A stretch of 64,000 bases of DNA, taken from Pantoea alhagi (lineage in GTDB: Bacteria; Pseudomonadota; Gammaproteobacteria; Enterobacterales; Enterobacteriaceae). Both the position numbers and the translations under genes were made by a program. The DNA lies in assembly GCF_002101395.1 (NCBI RefSeq), contig NZ_CP019706.1, forward strand, positions 744,001 to 808,000, written 5' to 3'. Shown piece after piece: positions 53,757 to 62,720 of the stretch. Positions within the stretch are counted from its first letter, which is position 1; the number at the start of each line of letters is the position of its first letter. The notes below the pieces were generated by a model. It did no database searches. It was not told where the DNA came from and saw only the letters and a program-made list of their open reading frames with translations.

Positions 53757-54902
53757 TTACTGGCCGGCACGGGCCGCTTCAATCAGTTCGATAAAGTGAT
53801 CGAACAGCGGCGCCGCGTCATGCGGGCCTGGGCTGGCTTCCGGATGTCCCTGGAAGCTAAACGCGGGTTTATCTGTGCGGTGAATGCCCTGAACCGTCTG
53901 ATCGAACAGTGAGACATGGGTCACGCGCAGGTTGGCGGGCAAATCGTTTTCATCAACCGCGAAGCCGTGGTTTTGCGCGGTAATCATCACGGTGTCGTTA
54001 TCAAGATCTTTTACCGGGTGGTTGCCGCCGTGATGACCCAGCTTCATTTTTACCGTTTTTGCCCCGCTGGCCAGCGCCAGCAGCTGATGACCGAGGCAGA
54101 TACCGAATACTGGAATCTCTGTTTCCAGGAAACGCTGAATCGCGCGGATAGCATAGTCGCACGGCTCCGGGTCACCCGGTCCGTTTGCCAGGAAAATACC
54201 ATCGGGATTGAGCTTCAGCACCTCTTCCGCCGACGTCTGTGCCGGGACCACCGTCAGGCGACAGCCGCGATCCACCAGCATGCGTAAGATATTTCTTTTT
54301 ACGCCGAAATCGTAAGCGACCACATGGTAAGGCAGCTCTTCTGCAGTTTTTGCAGCAGGCAGGCCTTCATCCAGCGTCCAGCTTCCCTGTGTCCAGCTGT
54401 AGGTTTCGCGGGTACAAACCTCTTTTGCCAGATCCATACCTTTCAGGCCGGGGAACGCCTGCGCTTTTTGTAGCGCCAGCTGCGCATCCGGCGCGTCGCC
54501 CGCAATGATGCAGCCATTCTGCGCACCCTTTTCACGCAGCAGACGCGTGAGTTTACGCGTATCGATATCGGCGATAGCGACAATATTGTTGCGTTTCAGG
54601 TAAGCCGACAGCCCTTCTTCGTTACGATAGTTGCTGGCGATCAACGGCAGATCGCGAATAACCAAACCCTGCGCATGTACCTGAGAGGATTCTTCATCAG
54701 CGACATTAGTGCCGACATTACCGATATGGGGATAAGTAAGAGTGACAATCTGGCGGGAATAGGAAGGATCTGTGAGGATTTCTTGATAACCGGTCATTGA
54801 AGTATTGAAAACTACCTCTCCCACCGCCGATCCTGTGGCCCCGATGGCCCGACCGTGGAATTGGGTTCCGTCTTCCAGAACCAAAATCGCTGACTTATTC
54901 AA
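53757..54902 (-). CDS. carA: Carbamoyl-phosphate synthase small subunit CarA
   Basis: Glutaminase subunit that supplies ammonia to CarB. The chosen start is TTG at 54902, giving 381 residues beginning (L/M)NKSAILVLEDGTQFHG; it has GGAGG five bases upstream and matches the UUG start of E. coli carA. An ATG nine codons earlier lacks a ribosome site and lies next to the promoter. The class I amidotransferase domain has GICLGHQL (nucleophile Cys about 269) and the His/Glu pair in FQGHPEASPG. Transcribed with carB. Confidence 0.96.
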   Translation of the reverse strand: MNKSAILVLEDGTQFHGRAIGATGSAVGEVVFNTSMTGYQEILTDPSYSRQIVTLTYPHIGNVGTNVADEESSQVHAQGLVIRDLPLIASNYRNEEGLSAYLKRNNIVAIADIDTRKLTRLLREKGAQNGCIIAGDAPDAQLALQKAQAFPGLKGMDLAKEVCTRETYSWTQGSWTLDEGLPAAKTAEELPYHVVAYDFGVKRNILRMLVDRGCRLTVVPAQTSAEEVLKLNPDGIFLANGPGDPEPCDYAIRAIQRFLETEIPVFGICLGHQLLALASGAKTVKMKLGHHGGNHPVKDLDNDTVMITAQNHGFAVDENDLPANLRVTHVSLFDQTVQGIHRTDKPAFSFQGHPEASPGPHDAAPLFDHFIELIEAARAGQ

Positions 54903-54935
54903 AACGTCCTCCAGGGAATAAACAGTCATAATATT

Positions 54936-54949
54936 TGCATATTAATTCA
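54936..54949 (-). promoter_or_regulatory. ARG box at carAB promoter P2
   Basis: On the minus strand TGAATTAATATGCA matches the ArgR half-site consensus (TGAAT-N4-ATTCA) with two mismatches. A candidate P2 lies across it: TTGCAT, 16 bases, TATGAA. E. coli carAB P2 is repressed by ArgR at the equivalent place. A second adjacent box is expected but only poorly matched here. Confidence 0.55.
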
Positions 54950-55011
54950 TAACGTATCGATGAATCAATGCAAAAACCGCTGTTATTGTCGATTTTTGGC
55001 AAATTGCGCGC

Positions 55012-55040
55012 ATTCTAATGATCGACTTATGGAATGTCTA
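55012..55040 (-). promoter_or_regulatory. carAB upstream promoter P1
   Basis: On the minus strand TAGACA (55035-55040), a 17-base spacer and TAGAAT (55012-55017) form a good sigma-70 promoter about 105 bases upstream of the carA TTG, the position of the pyrimidine-regulated P1 in E. coli. Confidence 0.65.
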
Positions 55041-55290
55041 CCCTAAAGGCCATTTTTTATGCCTGTTTTAGCCATCACAGGCCAAAAAGATAAGATTCCC
55101 CCTAAAACAGAGGCTATTCCTGACAAGAAAACCGATTGCATCCAGCAAACAACAGCAAAAAATATGTTAACGTGTAAAAAAGTGGACCAAATGGTCAAAT
55201 TTAGCTTTATCAACACAACAAAAATCAGGAAAACCCACATAAAAACAAATCAGAACAACTTTCATTCACCAAACCCGCATTATTCAACAA
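55041..55290. other. AT-rich spacer between carA promoter and dapB terminator
   Basis: Low-GC stretch with no plausible gene. A plus-strand frame at 55059-55331 is dominated by Lys, Thr and Asn from AT-rich composition. It is the expected area for upstream carAB regulators (PepA, IHF, PurR in E. coli), but I could not place individual sites. Confidence 0.5.
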
Positions 55291-55318
55291 AAAGAAAAAG
55301 AGCCTATAGATGGCCCTT
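55291..55318 (-). terminator. Terminator of dapB
   Basis: On the minus strand AAGGGCC pairs with GGCTCTT (one G-U) around a short loop, followed by TTTTCTTTTTG. It is about 40 bases after the dapB stop. Confidence 0.7.
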
Positions 55319-55358
55319 TAAAATTATATAGTTATATCAAAAAGTGATTTTATGTATA

Positions 55359-56177
55359 TTACAAATAATCAAGATCAAGCACGCTCTTCATATCATAAAG
55401 CCCTGGGTTTTTGCCATTAACCCACTTAGCCGCTTTTACCGCGCCTTTTGCAAAGGTCATGCGGCTGGAGGCCTTATGGGTTATCTCCAGACGTTCGCCA
55501 ATGTCTGCAAACATAGCGGTATGCTCGCCTACAATGTCACCTGCACGTACGGTAGCGAATCCGATAGTTTGCGCGCTGCGCTCTCCGGTATGACCTTCAC
55601 GCGCGTAAACCGCATGATCATTAAGCGACCAGTTCATCGCGTCAGCAATAGCTTCTCCCATCGCCAGCGCTGTGCCGGAGGGAGCGTCAACTTTATGGCG
55701 ATGATGCGCTTCGATGATTTCGATGTCCGCATACTCGCCCATGACTTTCGCCGTTTTTTCCAACAGCTTCAGCATTAAATTTACGCCAATGCTGAAGTTA
55801 GCGGCAAATACGATGCCGATCTCCTGAGCCGCCTGTTTAATCGCAGCCTTACCTGCATCGTCAAATCCCGTAGTGCCAATCACCATCCCTTTGTTATGAC
55901 GGCGGCAGAAATCAAGATATGACAGCGTTGCTTCCGGGCGGGTAAAATCTATCAGGATATCGAAATGATCCACCACCGCCTCAAGGCTGTCGCTTATTGC
56001 CACCCCAAGCGTACCGATACCTGCCAGTTCGCCAGCATCGCTGCCGGTCAGTGAAGAACCTTCTCGGGCCAGCGCCGCGCCAAGCGAGACGCCTTCAGCC
56101 TGATCTATCGCCTGAATTAACTGTCGTCCCATCCGTCCAGGCGCGCCGACAATAGCTATGCGGATATCATTGCTCAT
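55359..56177 (-). CDS. dapB: 4-hydroxy-tetrahydrodipicolinate reductase DapB
   Basis: NAD(P)H-dependent reductase of lysine and meso-diaminopimelate synthesis; its DAP product feeds MurE. The 272-residue protein has the nucleotide loop GAPGRMGRQL (11-20), GTTGFDDAGK and the catalytic EAHHRHKVDAPSGTA with the general-acid His near 158. Monocistronic with its own terminator. Confidence 0.97.
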   Translation of the reverse strand: MSNDIRIAIVGAPGRMGRQLIQAIDQAEGVSLGAALAREGSSLTGSDAGELAGIGTLGVAISDSLEAVVDHFDILIDFTRPEATLSYLDFCRRHNKGMVIGTTGFDDAGKAAIKQAAQEIGIVFAANFSIGVNLMLKLLEKTAKVMGEYADIEIIEAHHRHKVDAPSGTALAMGEAIADAMNWSLNDHAVYAREGHTGERSAQTIGFATVRAGDIVGEHTAMFADIGERLEITHKASSRMTFAKGAVKAAKWVNGKNPGLYDMKSVLDLDYL

Positions 56178-56666
56178 ATTTATTCATTCCTGACTGAAGT
56201 CTGTGCATACAAAACGCCAATTAGGTTAAACAGCGGATGCATAGCGCGCCACCATTAAATGAGATAATAAGAATTTTGTGCTGACAGCTGATGATTATCA
56301 GAAAATTGATTTATAACGGTTGGCTGGGCGGGAAACGCGCCGTAAATAGCCTTTGGCGCGCTGAGCTAAACGCCAGATAACTGGCGAAAAGGATGATGTG
56401 ACTTGTCAGACCGAGGCCGTCTTTTTCTCGCGGGCGGCGGCAATAATTCCCATAATAGCCATCCCGCCTGATATTGCCATTCCGACAATCCCTGCCGTCA
56501 TAACAAGGAAGCCCAGCCCCAGAGCTGGCCCCCCAGTTTAACGCACAGAATAAAAAGCCTGCATGTAACAGAAAAATGCTACTGCAAGCTTCCTGCTCAC
56601 TCAATGCAGCCAGAAAACATGAGTAAAATCTAACGTTTAAAGGATTATACTGGCGGGAAGAGAGAC
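56178..56666. other. Intergenic region dapB / ispH
   Basis: About 490 bases holding the presumed dapB promoter, the 31-codon membrane frame (56406-56501) and sequence leading to the ispH terminator. No E. coli gene normally found here (such as rihC) is present. A 126-codon minus frame overlapping it (56311-56691) changes character along its length and is judged non-coding. Confidence 0.5.
56406..56501 (-). CDS. Possible small membrane protein (31 residues)
   Basis: A minus-strand frame with ATG at 56501 encodes MTAGIVGMAISGGMAIMGII and then a charged tail AAAREKKTASV. The hydrophobic, glycine-spaced segment followed by Arg/Glu/Lys fits a single membrane helix. The frame extends about 14 codons further upstream without a better start, and the ribosome site is weak. 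It could also be the tail of a lost membrane protein. It lies between ispH and dapB, same strand as both. Not recognised as a known family. Confidence 0.3.
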   Translation of the reverse strand: MTAGIVGMAISGGMAIMGIIAAAREKKTASV

Positions 56667-56699
56667 AAAAACGCCCGGAACGGAACAGCATTCCGGGCG
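56667..56699 (-). terminator. Terminator of the ileS-lspA-fkpB-ispH operon
   Basis: On the minus strand CGCCCGGAA pairs with TTCCGGGCG and is followed by TTTTT (As at 56667-56671). It lies just after the ispH stop and ends the operon. Confidence 0.9.
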
Positions 56700-56706
56700 A
56701 TGCAGA

Positions 56707-57660
56707 TCAACCGATCTGGCGGGTTTCCAGACGTAACTCTTTGGGCACTTCAAAAACAATATTTTCTTCACGTCCGCTCAGTTCAGTGACCTCGTCGCCA
56801 CCAAACTCGCGTAGCCGTTGGATCACTTCCTGTACCAGGATATCGGGTGCGGAAGCGCCTGCGGTAACGCCAACGCAATCAATGCCCTGCAGCCAGCTCT
56901 CCTGGATATCAGCGGCGGAATCGATCAGCTGTGCACGCTTACCGGCACGCTGAGCCAGTTCTGCCAGCCGGTTGGAGTTGGATGAGTTTTTGGAGCCGAC
57001 AACCAGCACCACATCCGCTTCGGCAGCCAGACTGCGTACGGCTTCCTGACGATTAGTGGTGGCGTAGCAAATATCATCTTTACGCGGCCCAACGATATTC
57101 GGGAAACGCTGGCGCAGCGCATCGATCACCGCCGAGGTATCATCAACTGACAGCGTGGTTTGCGTCATAAAGCACAGGTTATTTTCATTTTTCACCTGTA
57201 GTTTAAACACATCCTCTGGCGACTCGACCAGGTACATGCCCCCCTGGGCGTTGCTGTATTGCCCCATGGTGCCTTCCACTTCCGGATGGCCCGCATGACC
57301 GATCAAAATCGCTTCGGTGCCTTTGCGACTGGCGCGTGCCACTTCCATATGCACTTTCGTTACCAACGGACAGGTTGCATCAAACAGCATGGTCAGCTGA
57401 CGTGCTTTTGCCTCGGCCCGTACCGCCTGAGAAACGCCATGTGCAGAAAAAATCAGGATCGCGCCATCCGGCACTTCGGTAATTTCTTCAATAAAAATCG
57501 CACCGCGCTCACGCAGACTATTGACGACGTAGCGGTTATGCACCACTTCATGACGCACGTAGATCGGCGCGCCATACATTTCCAGCGCCCGCTCGACAAT
57601 GCTGATGGCGCGGTCGACGCCAGCGCAAAAGCCGCGCGGATTAGCTAACAGGATCCTCAT
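56707..57660 (-). CDS. ispH: 4-hydroxy-3-methylbut-2-enyl diphosphate reductase IspH
   Basis: Last enzyme of the MEP isoprenoid pathway, an iron-sulfur enzyme producing IPP and DMAPP. The 317-residue protein has the three cluster cysteines in NPRGFCAGV (Cys12), DATCPLV (about 96) and DDICYATTN (about 197), plus TEVPDGAILIFSAHGVS. It overlaps fkpB by 4 bases. E. coli IspH has 316 residues. Confidence 0.97.
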   Translation of the reverse strand: MRILLANPRGFCAGVDRAISIVERALEMYGAPIYVRHEVVHNRYVVNSLRERGAIFIEEITEVPDGAILIFSAHGVSQAVRAEAKARQLTMLFDATCPLVTKVHMEVARASRKGTEAILIGHAGHPEVEGTMGQYSNAQGGMYLVESPEDVFKLQVKNENNLCFMTQTTLSVDDTSAVIDALRQRFPNIVGPRKDDICYATTNRQEAVRSLAAEADVVLVVGSKNSSNSNRLAELAQRAGKRAQLIDSAADIQESWLQGIDCVGVTAGASAPDILVQEVIQRLREFGGDEVTELSGREENIVFEVPKELRLETRQIG

Positions 57661-58112
57661 GCGCCGCCCTCCAGAACCGGGTTAACTTCCAGTACTTCAA
57701 TATCGAAATGAACCGTATGCCCCGCTAAAGGATGATTAAAATCCACGGTGATTGAATCCCCGGCGATCTCGCGGATCACGCCGGGCATCTCGCTGCCGTC
57801 CATACCGGTAAACAGCATAATGGCACCGATCTCCGGCTCGCCCGCCTGTATAAAATCACGGCGGGAAAAGTATTGGATCAGATCGGGAATAACGTTGCCA
57901 AAGGCCGCCTCCGGCTCAAGCGCGAACGCTTTCTTATCGCCCGACTGCAACCCCAGCAGCGCCGCTTCCAGTGGTTCTGAAAGGCTGCCGTCGCCAAGGC
58001 GAAACAGTGCCGGTTTGCCATTAGCGCGCGTGGATTCAGCCGTAGAGCCATCTTCCAGTTTTAAGGTGAAGTGCAGCAGCACCGCGCTATCGCGCTGTAC
58101 AGAATCGGTCAT
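57657..58112 (-). CDS. fkpB: FKBP-type peptidyl-prolyl isomerase FkpB (SlpA)
   Basis: Small SlyD-like FKBP with weak isomerase and chaperone activity. The ATG at 58112 gives 151 residues starting MTDSVQRDSAVLLHFTLKL and overlaps the lspA stop (ATGA); the frame open to 58229 runs into lspA. The FKBP core is split by an insert-in-flap domain (about 75-120, including PDLIQYFSRRDF), followed by FNHPLAGHTVHFDIEVLEV. Confidence 0.96.
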   Translation of the reverse strand: MTDSVQRDSAVLLHFTLKLEDGSTAESTRANGKPALFRLGDGSLSEPLEAALLGLQSGDKKAFALEPEAAFGNVIPDLIQYFSRRDFIQAGEPEIGAIMLFTGMDGSEMPGVIREIAGDSITVDFNHPLAGHTVHFDIEVLEVNPVLEGGA

Positions 58113-58621
58113 GCCTTGCCCTTTTGCTTCGCCTGCTTGCCGGATGGCGTGATAAAGCCCTCCAGCACGATCAGCGCGGCGCCAACGCAGATACCGCAGT
58201 CGGCAATATTGAAGGTGGCGAAATGCCACCCGCCAATATAGAAGTCGATAAAATCGACGACAAAGCCGTGCCAGGCGCGATCAAACAGGTTACCCAGCGC
58301 GCCGCCAATAATCAGCGCGTAGGCAATATTGTTAAGTTTTTGGCTGGCGGCAGTACGATACATCATTACCAGTAGCGCCACCGCAATCGCGATGGCGATA
58401 CCCGCAAAGAACCAGCGCTGCCAGCCGCCTTTATCCGCGAGGAAGCTAAAAGCCGCCCCGTAGTTATGGGCATAAAACAGATTGAGATACGGCATAATCG
58501 GTATCGTTTCATGCAGCGCCATGTTGTTCATCACCCACAGCTTGCTGGCCAAATCGATACCAATGACCACCACCACCAGCCAGAGCCAGCGCAGTCCGGT
58601 TGCAAAAAGAGAATTACGCAT
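58109..58621 (-). CDS. lspA: Lipoprotein signal peptidase LspA
   Basis: Inner-membrane aspartyl protease that cleaves the signal peptide of diacylglyceryl-modified prolipoproteins. The 170-residue protein has four transmembrane segments and both catalytic Asp regions, GGALGNLFDRAWHGFVVDFID and FNIADCGICVGA. The C-terminal tail is Lys-rich (KQAKQKGKA), slightly longer than in E. coli (164). Overlaps ileS by one base and fkpB by four. Confidence 0.96.
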   Translation of the reverse strand: MRNSLFATGLRWLWLVVVVIGIDLASKLWVMNNMALHETIPIMPYLNLFYAHNYGAAFSFLADKGGWQRWFFAGIAIAIAVALLVMMYRTAASQKLNNIAYALIIGGALGNLFDRAWHGFVVDFIDFYIGGWHFATFNIADCGICVGAALIVLEGFITPSGKQAKQKGKA

Positions 58622-61437
58622 CAGGCAAACTTACGCTCTTCGCCGTTACCGGCAACGTTAGTGACGCAGCGTCCGCAGATATCCGGGTGTGCGGCGTCCA
58701 GTCCAATATCGGTAGTGTAATGCCAGCAGCGCGGGCATTTCTCGCCTTCCGCTTTATGCAGCACGATTTTCAGACCTTTTAACGCTTCGCTCTGCTGTGC
58801 TTCTTCCGGCGCCAGTGCATAATCCGCAACCTGAGCCCCTGAGGTCAACAGCACAAAGCGCAGTTCATTACCCAGCGCGGTCAGTTTCTCAGCCAGCGCG
58901 GCGTCAGCATACAGCGTGACCGTTGCTTCCAGCGAACCGCCGATACGTTTGTCGCTACGCGCCTGCTCAATCACCTTGTTTACTTCGCTACGCACTTTCA
59001 GCAGCTCAGCCCAATAGGCATCGTTCAGCGATTCGCCTTCATCCAGACCAAACAGGCCGTCATACCACTCTTCGGTAAAGACATACTGCGCGCGTTTACC
59101 CGGCAGATAGCCCCAGATTTCATCGGCGGTAAAGGACATGATCGGTGCCATCCAGCGCACCAGCGCCTCGACGATATACCACAGCGCGCTCTGACAGCTG
59201 CGACGCGCCACGCTGTCGCTTTTCGCGGTGTACTGACGATCCTTAATGATATCGAGATAGAAAGAGCCCATCTCGATCGAACAGAACTGCATCAAACGCT
59301 GCACAACTTCATGGAAATCGTAGCTGGCATAAGATTTGATGATATCCGCCTGCGCTGCCTGCGCACGGCCCACGGCCCAGCGATCCAGCACAACCATCTC
59401 TTCCGGCTTCAGCAGATCGGTTTCAGGATTGAAGCCGTTGAGGTTCGCCAGCAGGAAGCGCGCAGTATTACGGATACGACGGTAAGCATCGGCAGAACGC
59501 TTCAGGATCTCATCTGAAACCGCCATTTCGCCGGAATAATCGGTCGAGGCGACCCACAGACGCAGAATATCGGCGCCCAGCTTATTCATCACATCCTGCG
59601 GGCTGACGGTGTTGCCCAGCGACTTGGACATCTTGCGGCCCTGGCCGTCAACGGTGAAGCCGTGCGTCAGTACCTGACGGTAAGGCGCTTTGCCTTTCAT
59701 TGCGGTGGAGATCATCAGCGAAGACATAAACCAGCCGCGATGCTGATCCGAGCCTTCCAGATACATATCGGCACTGTGACCGTGAAATTCCGGACGTACA
59801 TCAACCACAGAAGCGTGCGTGGAACCAGAGTCAAACCAGACATCCAGCGTATCCGGCACCTTCATATAATTGTCGGCATCATCGCCCATCAGATCGCGCG
59901 GATCGAGATCCCACCACGCCTGAATGCCATCCTGCTCGACGCGCTGCGCCACTTTCTCCATCAGCGCCAGCGTATCCGGATGCAGCTGCTCGGTCTCTTT
60001 ATGTACGAACAGCGCCATCGGCACGCCCCAGGTGCGCTGACGTGAAATGCACCAGTCGGGACGGTTGGCAACCATCGATTCAATACGCGCCTGACCCCAA
60101 TCCGGGATCCACTGCACGCCTTTGATCTCTTTCAGCGACTGCGTGCGCAGCCCTTTCTGATCCATGCTGATAAACCACTGCGGCGTGGCGCGGAAAATAA
60201 TCGGCGTTTTATGACGCCAGCAGTGCGGGTAGCTGTGATGCATTTTCTCTACATGCAGCAGCGCGCCTTTCTCACGCAGCAGCTCAACGATCATATCGTT
60301 GGCTTTGAAGACGTTGACGCCATCCAGCTCAGGATAAGTTCCCGGCAGATAGCGGCCATCCGGGCCAACCGGGTTAGCGGTTTCCAGACCATATTTCTGA
60401 CCGATCACATAGTCGTCCGGGCCGTGGCCTGGCGCGGTATGTACCGCACCGGTACCGGCATCCAGCGTAACGTGTTCGCCCAGCACCACCGGTACGTCAA
60501 AGGCGAGGAATGGATGCTGGAAGCGCATCAGCTCCAGCGCCGCGCCGGTTGCGCTGCCCAGCACGGTCCACTCGCTGACGCCTGCGCGGTGCATAACGCT
60601 TTCCACCAGATCTTTCGCCAGGATCAGCGCACGACCTTCAATCTGCACCAGCTGATATTCAAACTCAGGATGCAGTGAAATCGCACGGTTGGCCGGCATG
60701 GTCCACGGCGTGGTGGTCCAGATAACCAGCGCGATCGGTCCCTGAACCTGGGCTGCGCCGAATTTTGCCGCTACCGCAGCCGCGTCGATGGCGTTAAACA
60801 TCACATCAATGGAAGGAGACGTTTTGTCATAATATTCCACTTCCGCTTCCGCCAGCGCCGAACGGCAATCCAGACACCAGTGCACCGGCTTGGCACCCTT
60901 GTGCAGATGACCATTGCCGATGATTTTGCCCAACGCGCGGATAATATTGGCTTCGGTCTGGAAATCCATCGTGAGATAAGGACGATCCCAGTCGCCCAGT
61001 ACGCCCAGACGGATAAAGTCGGTTTTCTGACCGGCAACCTGCTCCGCCGCATACTTACGGCACGCTTCGCGGAACTCCGCAGCGCTGACCTTCTCGCCCG
61101 GCTTACCGATCATCTGCTCGACTTTGTGTTCGATCGGCAGGCCGTGACAGTCCCAGCCCGGCACGTACGGTGAATCGAAGCCCGACAGACCTTTGGACTT
61201 AATAATAATATCTTTCAGAATCTTATTAACTGAGTGACCAATGTGAATGCTGCCGTTCGCATACGGAGGGCCATCGTGCAGGATAAAGGTTTTTTTCCCT
61301 TTTTTGGCGGCGCGGATGATGCCGTACAGGTTGTCATCAGTCCAGCGTTGCAGCATACCCGGTTCGCGTTTGGCGAGATCGCCACGCATCGGGAACCCCG
61401 TTTCCGGCAAATTCAGGGTAGATTTATAGTCACTCAT
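58621..61437 (-). CDS. ileS: Isoleucyl-tRNA synthetase IleS
   Basis: Class I synthetase charging tRNA-Ile, with an editing domain against valine. The 938-residue protein equals E. coli. The HIGH signature is at 65-68, the CP1 editing domain (about 180-400, including TTPWTMPANRAISLHPEF), the KMSKS loop (about 603-607) and a C-terminal zinc site with two CPRC/CGRC-type Cys pairs (near 902-925). Lies 27 bases after ribF. Confidence 0.98.
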   Translation of the reverse strand: MSDYKSTLNLPETGFPMRGDLAKREPGMLQRWTDDNLYGIIRAAKKGKKTFILHDGPPYANGSIHIGHSVNKILKDIIIKSKGLSGFDSPYVPGWDCHGLPIEHKVEQMIGKPGEKVSAAEFREACRKYAAEQVAGQKTDFIRLGVLGDWDRPYLTMDFQTEANIIRALGKIIGNGHLHKGAKPVHWCLDCRSALAEAEVEYYDKTSPSIDVMFNAIDAAAVAAKFGAAQVQGPIALVIWTTTPWTMPANRAISLHPEFEYQLVQIEGRALILAKDLVESVMHRAGVSEWTVLGSATGAALELMRFQHPFLAFDVPVVLGEHVTLDAGTGAVHTAPGHGPDDYVIGQKYGLETANPVGPDGRYLPGTYPELDGVNVFKANDMIVELLREKGALLHVEKMHHSYPHCWRHKTPIIFRATPQWFISMDQKGLRTQSLKEIKGVQWIPDWGQARIESMVANRPDWCISRQRTWGVPMALFVHKETEQLHPDTLALMEKVAQRVEQDGIQAWWDLDPRDLMGDDADNYMKVPDTLDVWFDSGSTHASVVDVRPEFHGHSADMYLEGSDQHRGWFMSSLMISTAMKGKAPYRQVLTHGFTVDGQGRKMSKSLGNTVSPQDVMNKLGADILRLWVASTDYSGEMAVSDEILKRSADAYRRIRNTARFLLANLNGFNPETDLLKPEEMVVLDRWAVGRAQAAQADIIKSYASYDFHEVVQRLMQFCSIEMGSFYLDIIKDRQYTAKSDSVARRSCQSALWYIVEALVRWMAPIMSFTADEIWGYLPGKRAQYVFTEEWYDGLFGLDEGESLNDAYWAELLKVRSEVNKVIEQARSDKRIGGSLEATVTLYADAALAEKLTALGNELRFVLLTSGAQVADYALAPEEAQQSEALKGLKIVLHKAEGEKCPRCWHYTTDIGLDAAHPDICGRCVTNVAGNGEERKFA

Positions 61438-61464
61438 CAGATTCTCGATTCCGTGTTTCGGTTG

Positions 61465-62403
61465 TTACACCGGTGTTTTAAGCCCAAAAAACTCGCGGGC
61501 AGTCACCACATCTTTAGCAATTTGCTCTTTAAGCGCATCCAGCGAGGGAAAACGCTGCTCGTTACGTATTTTTTGGCGCAGCACCACGTCAATATGACGC
61601 CCGTACATATTCATTGATATATCCAGCAGATGCACTTCCAGCTGCTGACGCAGGCCAGCGACCGTAGGGCGCGTACCTATATTCGCCACGCCAGGCAGCG
61701 GTTGCTCGCTAAGGCCATGGACCTCTACGGCGTAAACGCCTTTCACCGGCGATACCATGCGCCGAAGCAGAACGTTAGCGGTAGGAAAACCGATAGTGCG
61801 GCCCAGCGCATCACCATGCACGACACGCCCGGAAAGCGCAAATGGATGGCCCAACAGCGATTGCGCCAGCGTCAGGTCATCATTCGCCAGCGCCTGGCGA
61901 ATCGCCGTGCTGCTGATACGTTTGCCGCCTTCACTGAAAGTTTGGGTGCTGATGACATCAAAGCCATATTTCACACCCGCTTTCTGTAATAACAGGAAAT
62001 CCCCTTCGCGACCAGCGCCGAAACGGAAATCATCACCAACGGCAAGAAACCGCACGCCAAGCTTATCAACCAGCAGATCGTTAACAAAGCTTTGCGCGCT
62101 AACGGCGGCGAAACGGCGGTCGAAGCGCACGCACAGCACGGCATCGACGCCCTCCTGCGCCAGATATTTCAGTTTATCACGCAGACGCGTCAGGCGCGCC
62201 GGCGCTTTATCAACGGCAAACAGCTCAAGCGGCTGCGGCTCGAACAGCATGACCACGACCGGCAGATGACGCCGCCGCCCCTCTTCGCACAGGCGAGCCA
62301 GCAGCGCCTGGTGGCCCCGATGTACTCCATCGAAATTGCCGATAGTCAGCACACAGCCGTCAGGCTGCGTCCGGAGATTATGAATGCCGCGTATAAACTT
62401 CAT
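61465..62403 (-). CDS. ribF: Bifunctional riboflavin kinase/FAD synthetase RibF
   Basis: Converts riboflavin to FMN and then FAD. The 312-residue protein has an N-terminal nucleotidyltransferase domain (GNFDGVHRGHQ, 22-32; ISSTAIRQAL about 161-170) and a C-terminal riboflavin kinase domain (GFPTANV, about 206; YGRHIDV). It is the first gene of the ribF-ileS-lspA-fkpB-ispH unit and divergent from rpsT, matching E. coli. Confidence 0.97.
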   Translation of the reverse strand: MKFIRGIHNLRTQPDGCVLTIGNFDGVHRGHQALLARLCEEGRRRHLPVVVMLFEPQPLELFAVDKAPARLTRLRDKLKYLAQEGVDAVLCVRFDRRFAAVSAQSFVNDLLVDKLGVRFLAVGDDFRFGAGREGDFLLLQKAGVKYGFDVISTQTFSEGGKRISSTAIRQALANDDLTLAQSLLGHPFALSGRVVHGDALGRTIGFPTANVLLRRMVSPVKGVYAVEVHGLSEQPLPGVANIGTRPTVAGLRQQLEVHLLDISMNMYGRHIDVVLRQKIRNEQRFPSLDALKEQIAKDVVTAREFFGLKTPV

Positions 62404-62572
62404 GGCTGACTCAAGTTGGTGGAAATCGGCGGATTATACCTTGTACAACCGCCAAGGTTAACCCGTCACGGCGCCTTTCCCGCTTTCCGGCGGCGATTTC
62501 CGTGCGGTAATGGTCAGGCACCGGGGATAACGCTTTTTTTCTTGCGAAATACTGTATTCAGGCCGGGGAAAC
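62404..62572. other. Divergent ribF / rpsT control region, ribF side
   Basis: The 317-base gap between ribF and rpsT. The ribF-proximal part (62404-62572) shows no gene; the rpsT-proximal part contains two promoters. An open frame on the minus strand (62458-62670) crosses both promoters and is not considered real. Confidence 0.5.
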
Positions 62573-62581
62573 TGGTAGAAT
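62573..62581 (+). promoter_or_regulatory. rpsT promoter P1 (extended -10)
   Basis: TGGTAGAAT (62573-62581) is an extended -10 (TG-N-TAGAAT) with no strong -35. E. coli rpsT has two promoters; this is the likely upstream one. Confidence 0.5.
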
Positions 62582-62644
62582 CTTGCGCCATCAATTACGT
62601 AACCGAGCGTTGTTTGTAAAACGGCGCTTATTTGCACAAATCCA

Positions 62645-62673
62645 TTGACAAAATAAGGCGTAAAAGGCATAGT
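62645..62673 (+). promoter_or_regulatory. rpsT promoter P2
   Basis: TTGACA (62645-62650), 17 bases and CATAGT (62668-62673), followed by a GC-rich discriminator (CCTCGGCC) typical of stringently controlled ribosomal genes. It lies 48 bases upstream of the TTG start. Confidence 0.8.
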
Positions 62674-62720
62674 CCTCGGCCTTTGATTTGTCCGTATAGA
62701 ACATATTTGGGAGTTGGACC

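Noticed and set aside
54950..54970. Second tandem ARG box next to the one at 54936-54949
   Set aside because: The sequence TTGATTCATCGATACG matches the consensus too poorly to list as a site.
55059..55331. 90-codon plus-strand frame upstream of carA
   Set aside because: Lys/Thr/Asn-rich low-complexity content from AT-rich DNA, running antisense through carAB control and the dapB terminator.
56311..56691. 126-codon minus-strand frame between dapB and ispH
   Set aside because: It begins inside the ispH terminator hairpin and overlaps the more protein-like short membrane frame in another phase.
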